A stretch of 5,512 nt of DNA, taken from positions 1,638 to 7,149 of the forward strand of contig JAGOCU010000112.1 in the NCBI GenBank assembly GCA_017998555.1, in the 5' to 3' direction. This document shows, piece after piece, positions 1 through 4,450 of the stretch. The translations under genes were made by a program, and so were the position numbers. The DNA is from Thermoflexales bacterium. GTDB lineage: Bacteria > Chloroflexota > Anaerolineae > J036 > Brachytrichaceae. The notes beneath the pieces were generated by a model. The model saw only the letters and a list, made by a program, of their open reading frames with translations. It did not search any database and was not told the DNA's origin. Positions within the stretch are counted from its first letter, which is position 1, and every line of letters starts with the position of its first letter.

Positions 1-56
1 GCGACCGATTGTGGATCAAATCGCGAAAATGCGGGTGGGGGTCCCAGCATGGTTCC
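1..56. other. Short left-edge stretch with no recognisable feature
   Basis: Nothing in these bases supports a gene end, RNA gene or terminator. Overlapping frames running in from the left continue into the palindromic repeat and encode repeat-derived Arg/Gly-rich sequence, so they are not taken as coding. Confidence 0.5.
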
Positions 57-176
57 GTAGAGACGCGCCGTGGCGCGTCTCCTGTGGCGGGGCGGGGAGC
101 CGCGCGAGACGCGCCACGGCGCGTCTCCTGTGGCAGGGCGGGGAGCCGCGCGAGACGCGCCACGGCGCGTCTCTAC
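57..176. repeat. Palindromic repeat cluster: three 22-bp palindromes at 46-bp period with inverted ends
   Basis: Three near-identical 22-bp palindromes (arms GAGACGCGCC and GGCGCGTCTC) lie at 60-81, 106-127 and 152-173. The first has GT at its centre and the other two have AC. They are separated by two 24-nt spacers (82-105 and 128-151) that differ at one base, so 60-105 and 106-151 are 46-bp tandem copies with three mismatches. The outer ends, 57-81 and 152-176, are exact 25-bp inverted copies of each other, both beginning GTAGAGACGCGCC when read inward. Either strand could form local hairpins or one long 25-bp stem. The right end overlaps the stop codon of the hydrolase gene, so the element probably also acts as that gene's 3' structure or terminator. 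Repeats with GTAGAGACG...CGTCTCTAC ends are, from memory, frequent between genes in Chloroflexota and Cyanobacteria. No open reading frame for a transposase is present. Confidence 0.9.
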
Positions 177-1288
177 TTCAGGTATTTGTTGAAGAAGGCC
201 ACCGAGCGGGTAATGGCCGGGCCGAAGTTCTGGGCAATGTTGTGGTCGTCGCCCGGATAGGTAAAGAGTTCGACCGTTTTTCCGGCCGCCTTGATTTGTT
301 CGGCGAGGGTGATTGAGAATGCCACCGGCACCGTCTCGTCGGTCACCGAGTGGTGCAACTGGATCGGGCCGGCCAGATCGGCCAGATAGCTGTTGGCCGA
401 GATTGAGTCCCAAAACGCCGGGTTGGCCGATGGGGAGCCAAAACGCCCGACCAGATCGTCGCGCCAGCGAGGCGCGCCCGCAACCGGGGTCGGTGGCGCG
501 GGGGGTGTGCCGCCGCGGCGCGTCCAGCGCTGCATGAGGTCGGGATACGATGCCACGACGCCGCCCCAGATCACGCCGACTTTGATGTCTTTCGAAAGCA
601 CCATCGCGCGCAGAGTGATATAGCCGCCCATCGAGTGCCCCCACATCCCAATTCGGCTCGGATCGGCGTCCGGGTGAGCCTTGAGCGCGCTGACCGCGTT
701 CATCACGTCGGTGGTGTATCCCGTCGATCCGTAGCCGCCACTGGCCGACCCCTCCGAACTGCCGTGCCCGCGGTAGTCGGACTTGAAGGTGATGTAGCCA
801 TCCCGGGCGAAGGCGTCCTGGTAGGCCACATACTTCTCCGTTGTCCGGTACTGCGCCGGCGGAATATAACCGTGATTGAAGACGATGATGGGCCAGCCCG
901 TCGCGGGTTTCTTTCCATTGGGGATGGTCAACAGGGCATAGATCTTGTAGCCCTCAGACTGGTAGGACGCCACAAATCGACTGTAGTTCACGCCCGCCGC
1001 AAGATTCTGCTCGATCTTGATCGGGCTCGCCGGGTAGGCGGTCTTGCGGCCGGCTTCGATGCTCAGCGGATGGGGCGTAGGCGTGGGCGTGGGCGACGGA
1101 GTGGCCGTCGGCGGCACGGGGGTCGCCGTCGGCGCCAGGGTCGGCGTGGCGGTGGATGGAACGGGGGTCGCGCTGGGCGGAATCGGGGTTGCGGTCGGCG
1201 CGAGCGTCGGAGTCGCGGTGACCTGCGGCGCGCATGCCGGCAGCGCAAGCGACAAGAGGATCAAGGCGACGAGTCTGGCTTGAATCAT
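173..1288 (-). CDS. Secreted lipoprotein alpha/beta hydrolase (S9/dienelactone-hydrolase-like)
   Basis: A 371-residue protein predicted to be exported, lipid-anchored and active outside the cell as a serine hydrolase (esterase or peptidase; substrate unknown). Residues 1-18 are a lipoprotein signal peptide with Arg5, a hydrophobic core and the lipobox L-P-A-C, with Cys19 as the modified residue. Residues 20-74 are a Thr/Pro/Ala linker containing two 22-residue tandem copies (24-45 and 46-67). The hydrolase domain follows, from about 76 to 371: oxyanion-hole HG at 139-140 (FNHGY), DYRGHGSS at 171-178, nucleophile Ser219 in GHSMGG, acid Asp317 in SVTDETVP and His349 in GDDHN. The triad is complete. 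A Pro-rich insertion at about 259-275 lies in the lid region. The frame stays open 30 codons further upstream, but those residues are Arg-rich and precede an ideal signal peptide, so the ATG at 1286-1288 is chosen even though no clear Shine-Dalgarno is visible. The gene is divergent from ilvD. The stop codon lies inside the 57-176 repeat. The fold is certain; the exact family is not. Confidence 0.9.
   Translation of the reverse strand: MIQARLVALILLSLALPACAPQVTATPTLAPTATPIPPSATPVPSTATPTLAPTATPVPPTATPSPTPTPTPHPLSIEAGRKTAYPASPIKIEQNLAAGVNYSRFVASYQSEGYKIYALLTIPNGKKPATGWPIIVFNHGYIPPAQYRTTEKYVAYQDAFARDGYITFKSDYRGHGSSEGSASGGYGSTGYTTDVMNAVSALKAHPDADPSRIGMWGHSMGGYITLRAMVLSKDIKVGVIWGGVVASYPDLMQRWTRRGGTPPAPPTPVAGAPRWRDDLVGRFGSPSANPAFWDSISANSYLADLAGPIQLHHSVTDETVPVAFSITLAEQIKAAGKTVELFTYPGDDHNIAQNFGPAITRSVAFFNKYLK
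1088..1219 (-). repeat. Tandem 66-bp repeat encoding the Thr/Pro linker
   Basis: Two adjacent 66-bp units (1154-1219 and 1088-1153) encode two 22-residue copies of the linker. Both start TATPTLAPTATP, and 18 of 22 residues are identical. They separate the lipid anchor from the catalytic domain of the hydrolase. Repeats like this can change length by slippage or unequal recombination, so linker length may vary between strains. Confidence 0.8.
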
Positions 1289-1358
1289 CGTGAAAGTGTC
1301 TCGGAATGGGCTTAGGCGGATGTGAGTGACACGTCGCAAATCTACACCGATTTTGGGA

Positions 1359-1389
1359 TTGGCGGGCGCGCGGCGCATTCAAGTATCAT
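1359..1389 (+). promoter_or_regulatory. Weak candidate promoter for ilvD
   Basis: TATCAT at 1384-1389 matches the -10 consensus at five of six bases. The best upstream partner is TTGGCG at 1359-1364 (four of six matches) with a long 19-bp spacer. Transcription would start near 1396, about 70 nt before the ilvD start codon and just before the inverted repeat at 1407-1438. The -35 is poor, so this is only a suggestion. Confidence 0.25.
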
Positions 1390-1406
1390 CCGGGCCAGAA
1401 TCCCAA

Positions 1407-1438
1407 CCGATATCCCACACGTCAATGTGGGATATCGG
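1407..1438. promoter_or_regulatory. 13-bp inverted repeat upstream of ilvD (operator or leader hairpin)
   Basis: CCGATATCCCACA at 1407-1419 and its exact reverse complement at 1426-1438 flank a 6-nt centre (CGTCAA). The repeat ends 12 nt before the AAGGAG ribosome site of ilvD. No T-run follows it on the plus strand, so it is not a typical intrinsic terminator. It could be the operator of a dimeric regulator, either for ilvD or for the divergent hydrolase, or an RNA hairpin that affects ilvD mRNA stability or translation. The sequence does not decide between these. Confidence 0.6.
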
Positions 1439-1450
1439 CGCAATCATCAC

Positions 1451-1456
1451 AAGGAG
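1451..1456 (+). promoter_or_regulatory. Ribosome binding site that fixes the ilvD start
   Basis: AAGGAG lies 10 nt before the ATG at 1467. An in-frame ATG at 1458 is only 1 nt away from it, too close to be used, and the frame extending back to 1326 would bury this site inside the coding region. The site therefore supports the start at 1467. Confidence 0.75.
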
Positions 1457-1466
1457 TATGTTCTCA

Positions 1467-3155
1467 ATGTCCTCTCCCGGAAAGATCCGCAGCCATGAAC
1501 TCGAGGGCGCCACGCGCGCGCCGCACCGCGCGTTTATGCGCGCGATGGGCCTGGGCGATCGCGAACTCGCCCAACCGCTTGTGGGGGTCGCCAGCACGTG
1601 GAATGAAGCCACGCCCTGCAACATGGTCCTCCACGACCTTGCCCAGTACGCCAAGCGGGGCGTCGCCGAGAACGGCGGCACCCCGCGCGAGTTCGTCGCC
1701 ATTTCCGTGTCGGACGGGATTGGAATGGGCCATCAGGGGATGAAGGCTTCGCTGGTCAGCCGCGAGGTCATCGCCGACTCGATCGAGCTCATGATGCGCG
1801 CCCACTGCTACGACGCGCTGGTCGGGCTGGCTGGCTGCGACAAGAGTCTGCCAGGCACCCTCATGGCCATGGCTCGCCTGAACCTGCCCAGCATTTTCAT
1901 TTACGGCGGCACGATCAAGCCCGGCCGCTTCAAAGGCAAGGACGTCACCATCCAGAACGTCTACGAGGGCGTTGGCCTGCACCAGGCGGGCGCCATGTCG
2001 GCCGAAGAGCTCCATGACCTGGAGTGCGCGGCCTGCCCGGGGATCGGGTCTTGCGGCGGGCTCTTCACCGCCAACACCATGGCCAGCGTGAGCGAAGCGA
2101 TCGGCATGGCTCTGCCCGGCAGCGCGTCGCCGCCCGCCGTTGACTCCGAGCGCATGGACATGGGTTATGCGACCGGCAAAGCCTTGATGAATCTGATCGC
2201 GCGCGGCATCTACGCCCGCGATATCCTGACCCGCGAGGCGCTCGAGAATGCCCTGGCCGTCGCGCTGTCGATGGGCGGGAGCACCAACATCGCCCTGCAT
2301 TTGCCCGCCATCGCGCGCGAGGCCGGCCTGGTCGTCACGTTCGACGATATCGTTCGGATCAACGCCCGCACCCCGCACATCGCCGATATGACGCCTGGCG
2401 GCAAATACGTCATGGAGGACCTCCACAAGATCGGCGGCGTGCCGGTCGTGATGAAGACGCTGCTTGACGCCGGCCTGCTGCATGGCGATGTCCTAACGGT
2501 CACAGGCAAGACCGTCCGGGAGAATCTGAAAGACGTCAAGAACGCAGAACAATTGGCCGACCAGGACGTTGTGCATGCCGCGGCCAAGCCCATTCGCTCG
2601 ACGGGCGGGATGGTCGTCGTCCGGGGAAACCTCGCGCCCGAGGGTGGGGTGGTCAAGGTCGCCAACGTCAGCCGGCTGCGCCACGTCGGGCCCGCCCGCG
2701 TTTTTGACAGCGAAGAGGTGTGCGCCGAGGCCGTCGCCCAGCGCAAGATCGTCAAGGGCGATGTTGTCGTGATTCGCTACGAGGGCCCGCAGGGCGGCCC
2801 CGGAATGCGCGAGATGCTGGCGGTGACCGCGACGATCACGGGCCAGGGGCTTGGCTACGATGTCGCCCTCATCACCGATGGGCGCTTTAGCGGGGCGACC
2901 CGCGGTCTCATGGTCGGCCACGTCGGTCCTGAAGCCTGGGTTGGCGGTCCGATTGCGATCCTGCGCGACGGTGACATGATCACCCTCGACGCGACCGATC
3001 CCATGAATGGCATCCTGTCCGTCGACCTGAGCGAGGCCGAGATGCAGGCTCGTCTGGCCGCCTGGGTGCGGCCGCAGCCGAACTTCACATCCGGCGCGCT
3101 TGCAAAATACGCGAAGCTCGTCGGCCCGGCCTGCGATGGCGCCGTGACCGGCTGA
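1467..3155 (+). CDS. ilvD: Dihydroxy-acid dehydratase IlvD
   Basis: Dehydrates 2,3-dihydroxy-isovalerate and 2,3-dihydroxy-3-methylvalerate to the 2-keto acids leading to valine, leucine, isoleucine and pantothenate (EC 4.2.1.9). It is a cytoplasmic Fe-S enzyme. The 562 residues match the family's usual length of about 550-620. Visible signatures are GATRAPHRA (14-22), TPCN with Cys51, SDGIGMGHQGM (82-92), GCDKSLPG (123-130) with Cys124, Asp125 and Lys126, CPGIGSCGG with Cys196, GGSTNIALHLPA (270-281) and TDGRFSGATRG (470-480) with Ser475. Cys51, Cys124 and Cys196 are the three cluster ligands of the family. Asp83, Asp125 and Lys126 (carbamylated in known structures) correspond to the Mg2+ site, and Ser475 to the catalytic base. 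The ending GALAKYAKLV is also typical. No other ilv gene is nearby, so the gene stands alone here between a divergent hydrolase and a convergent SDR. The family also contains sugar-acid dehydratases, but the motifs and length fit true IlvD best. Confidence 0.97.
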   Translation: MSSPGKIRSHELEGATRAPHRAFMRAMGLGDRELAQPLVGVASTWNEATPCNMVLHDLAQYAKRGVAENGGTPREFVAISVSDGIGMGHQGMKASLVSREVIADSIELMMRAHCYDALVGLAGCDKSLPGTLMAMARLNLPSIFIYGGTIKPGRFKGKDVTIQNVYEGVGLHQAGAMSAEELHDLECAACPGIGSCGGLFTANTMASVSEAIGMALPGSASPPAVDSERMDMGYATGKALMNLIARGIYARDILTREALENALAVALSMGGSTNIALHLPAIAREAGLVVTFDDIVRINARTPHIADMTPGGKYVMEDLHKIGGVPVVMKTLLDAGLLHGDVLTVTGKTVRENLKDVKNAEQLADQDVVHAAAKPIRSTGGMVVVRGNLAPEGGVVKVANVSRLRHVGPARVFDSEEVCAEAVAQRKIVKGDVVVIRYEGPQGGPGMREMLAVTATITGQGLGYDVALITDGRFSGATRGLMVGHVGPEAWVGGPIAILRDGDMITLDATDPMNGILSVDLSEAEMQARLAAWVRPQPNFTSGALAKYAKLVGPACDGAVTG

Positions 3156-3177
3156 CCGTTCGGCCAGCCGAAACCAT

Positions 3178-3224
3178 TTGCGACGACGATAGCCCCCGCG
3201 AAGCGGGGGCTATCGTCGTCGCAA
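3178..3224. terminator. Bidirectional terminator hairpin between ilvD and the SDR gene
   Basis: A perfect 22-bp stem (3178-3199 paired with 3203-3224) closes on a three-base GAA loop. It lies 22 bp after the ilvD stop and 15 bp after the end of the convergent SDR gene. The loop region reads GCGAAGC, known as an exceptionally stable mini-hairpin in DNA. There is no clear T-run on either side (GGGAAAAA follows on the plus strand, and the minus strand continues ATGGTTT), so it is a strong convergent terminator or blocker rather than a textbook intrinsic one. Confidence 0.85.
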
Positions 3225-3239
3225 GGGAAAAATGCCCGG

Positions 3240-3986
3240 CTAGTACGTCGCGCGTCCGCCGCTCAAATCAAACACGGCGCCAGTGCTGAATGTGCACTCA
3301 TCCGACGCCAGCCAGGACACCAGAGCCGCCACTTCGGCCGGTTGACCCGGGCGGCCCATCGGAATTTTGGCCACCAGCGTCGCCACGACTTCAGGGCCCA
3401 TCTGCTGCAACAACTCGGTCTCAATGATCGCGGGCGTAATGCAATTCACCAGGATGCCGCGCGTGGCCACTTCCTTGGCCAGCGATTTGGTCAGCCCGAT
3501 GACGCCCGCCTTGGAGGTTGAATACGCGGCCAGGCCCGGGTTGCCTTCCTTGCCCGAGATCGAGGCCATGTTGATGATCCGTCCCGACCCGCGCTGCAGC
3601 ATGGCGGGGAGGACGGCCTGGCAGCAATAGAACACGCCGTCGAGGTTAATCGACAGGATGCGCCGCCAATCCGCGATCGGATAGGTCGCGACAGGTTGCG
3701 CGGCGCCGACGATGCCGGCATTGTTGACCAGCACATCGATTTGACCGCAGCGCGCCAGTACCTGCGCCACCATCGCCTGCACGCTGGCTGGTTCGCTCAC
3801 GTCGACTTGCAGGGCAAAGGCCCGGGTCGGGTCGCCGGAGGCGAGTTGCTCGGCCGTTTCGCGCGCGGCTGATTCGTCAATGTCGGCGATGACGACACAA
3901 AAACCATCGGCGGTCAGCCTTTTCGCGATGGCCTGGCCGATACCGCGCGCAGATCCGGTAATCAGCGCGATGCGCTTCTGACTCAT
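3240..3986 (-). CDS. Short-chain dehydrogenase/reductase (classical SDR, FabG-like)
   Basis: A 248-residue cytoplasmic NAD(P)-dependent oxidoreductase with a Rossmann fold and the classical SDR length. Cofactor motif TGSARGIG is at 10-17, and Asp35 at the end of beta-2 (VVIADID) suggests NAD(H) rather than NADP(H). The adenine-binding DV is at 62-63 and NNAG at 88-91. The catalytic tetrad is Asn114, Ser142, Tyr155 and Lys159 (YSTSK), with the normal 13-residue Ser-Tyr spacing. The usual PG after beta-6 is PA here (TPAIIET, 184-190). The C-terminus FDLSGGRATY resembles SDRs that oxidise sugar acids or polyols more than housekeeping FabG; this is a recollection and only a hint. The frame stays open 12 codons upstream, but the ATG at 3984-3986 has AGGAG 8 nt before it and is chosen. 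The gene follows spoVS with a 22-bp gap on the same strand, so co-transcription is likely. Substrate unknown. Confidence 0.92.
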   Translation of the reverse strand: MSQKRIALITGSARGIGQAIAKRLTADGFCVVIADIDESAARETAEQLASGDPTRAFALQVDVSEPASVQAMVAQVLARCGQIDVLVNNAGIVGAAQPVATYPIADWRRILSINLDGVFYCCQAVLPAMLQRGSGRIINMASISGKEGNPGLAAYSTSKAGVIGLTKSLAKEVATRGILVNCITPAIIETELLQQMGPEVVATLVAKIPMGRPGQPAEVAALVSWLASDECTFSTGAVFDLSGGRATY

Positions 3987-3994
3987 GTCGCTAT

Positions 3995-3999
3995 CTCCT
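3995..3999 (-). promoter_or_regulatory. Ribosome binding site of the SDR gene
   Basis: AGGAG on the minus strand, 8 nt before the ATG at 3984-3986 and inside the 22-bp gap after spoVS. It decides the start in favour of MSQKR over an upstream in-frame ATG that would overlap the spoVS stop. Confidence 0.75.
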
Positions 4000-4008
4000 C
4001 TGTCGCGA

Positions 4009-4269
4009 TCAGCGCGGCTCAACCGAGAATTTCACGGCGGTGCGTTCCGCGCCTTCAATGTCGACTTCGCCAAAGGACGGGATGATGACGACGTTGATGC
4101 CATCCAGCAGGAGATAGCCGCGCGCAATGGCCGCCGCTTTGATGGCCTGATTGACGGCTCCCGCGCCAATCGCCTGCACCTCGGCACGGCCGTGCTCACG
4201 CACCACGCCTGCGATTGCGCCGGCGACGGCCGTCGAGCGCGAGCTCGCAGAAACCTTGATCAAGTCCAT
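4009..4269 (-). CDS. spoVS: Stage V sporulation protein S (SpoVS) family
   Basis: The 86-residue protein has exactly the length of Bacillus subtilis SpoVS and matches it closely across its span as I remember it: start MDLIKVSASS, middle VAGAIAGVVREHG followed by AEVQAIGAGAVNQAIKA, AAIARGYL, a variable segment, then IPSF and the end ERTAVKFSVEPR. In Bacillus, loss of spoVS blocks sporulation around stage V and relieves a block on septation. Published sequence analysis places the family near the Alba nucleic-acid-binding fold and notes its spread in bacteria that do not form spores (for example Thermus and Myxococcus). A general regulatory or nucleic-acid-binding role in the cytoplasm is therefore a better guess here than sporulation. 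There is no signal peptide or membrane segment. The frame runs open to 4398, but the ATG at 4267-4269 has AGGAG 8 nt upstream and matches the family start. It is probably the first gene of an operon with the SDR. Confidence 0.96.
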   Translation of the reverse strand: MDLIKVSASSRSTAVAGAIAGVVREHGRAEVQAIGAGAVNQAIKAAAIARGYLLLDGINVVIIPSFGEVDIEGAERTAVKFSVEPR

Positions 4270-4277
4270 TCCATTCG

Positions 4278-4282
4278 CTCCT
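4278..4282 (-). promoter_or_regulatory. Ribosome binding site of spoVS
   Basis: AGGAG on the minus strand, 8 nt before the ATG at 4267-4269. Sequence and spacing are the same as for the downstream SDR gene. It settles the start against two in-frame ATGs further upstream. Confidence 0.75.
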
Positions 4283-4290
4283 GTTGCATT

Positions 4291-4312
4291 GGCAATTGAG
4301 TATGTCAATGCC
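4291..4312. repeat. Imperfect inverted repeat upstream of spoVS
   Basis: GGCA-TTGA at 4291-4299 (with one extra A) pairs with TCAATGCC at 4305-4312 around a 5-nt loop. It lies 22 to 43 bp before the spoVS start codon, within the 181-bp interval without a gene (4270-4450). It could be an operator or a leader hairpin. At 8 paired bases with a bulge it could also be chance. No convincing sigma-70-type promoter was found in the interval. Confidence 0.3.
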
Positions 4313-4450
4313 ATGGCCGGCGCCCTATCATGCAACACGCGCGATTGGAAAGTGATGTGAGTGCGACGATGTGCGTGCCGCTCCGATCCGGCGACCATGG
4401 CATCTGAGCTGCGTTGAGCAGTTTAGCAGACCTGCCCGCGCGCGATCTGA

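Noticed and set aside
11..19. DnaA-box-like TGTGGATCA near the left edge
   Set aside because: It is a single site with one mismatch, with no cluster of boxes, AT-rich stretch or origin-associated gene.
57..176. Possible CRISPR array (22-bp repeats with 24-nt spacers)
   Set aside because: The spacers are nearly identical to each other, the repeat is a full palindrome, and there are only three units with no cas genes.
635..1315. Plus-strand open frame opposite the hydrolase
   Set aside because: Its Arg/Gly-rich sequence mirrors the Thr/Pro linker and catalytic domain encoded on the other strand.
1319..1328. 10-mer GATGTGAGTG shared with 4354-4363, both upstream of minus-strand genes
   Set aside because: Several 10-base matches are expected by chance within 5.5 kb, and the two copies are at different distances from their genes.
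1289..1378. N-terminal extension of the hydrolase by 30 residues
   Set aside because: The extension is Arg-rich and would precede a well-formed lipoprotein signal peptide, which must be at the N-terminus to function.
1326..1466. N-terminal extension of IlvD by 47 residues
   Set aside because: It would run through the inverted repeat and the AAGGAG site, and the family normally starts near the GATRAPHRA motif.
1464..2483. Long minus-strand open frame opposite ilvD
   Set aside because: It is a GC-rich shadow of ilvD. Its composition is His/Ala/Arg/Asp-rich, with no recognisable domain, while the plus-strand frame encodes a complete IlvD.
1467..3155. Sugar-acid dehydratase (arabinonate/xylonate type) instead of IlvD, linked to the SDR
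   Set aside because: The RAPHRA, TPCN, GCDKSLPG, CPGIGSCGG and GRFSGATRG motifs and the 562-residue length fit dihydroxy-acid dehydratase. The SDR is convergent and separated by a terminator.
4303..4308. Perfect TTGACA (minus strand) as a -35 box for spoVS
   Set aside because: A -10 box at normal spacing would fall on the ribosome site (AACAGG or GCAACA), leaving no room for the leader, and no TATAAT-like sequence is present there.
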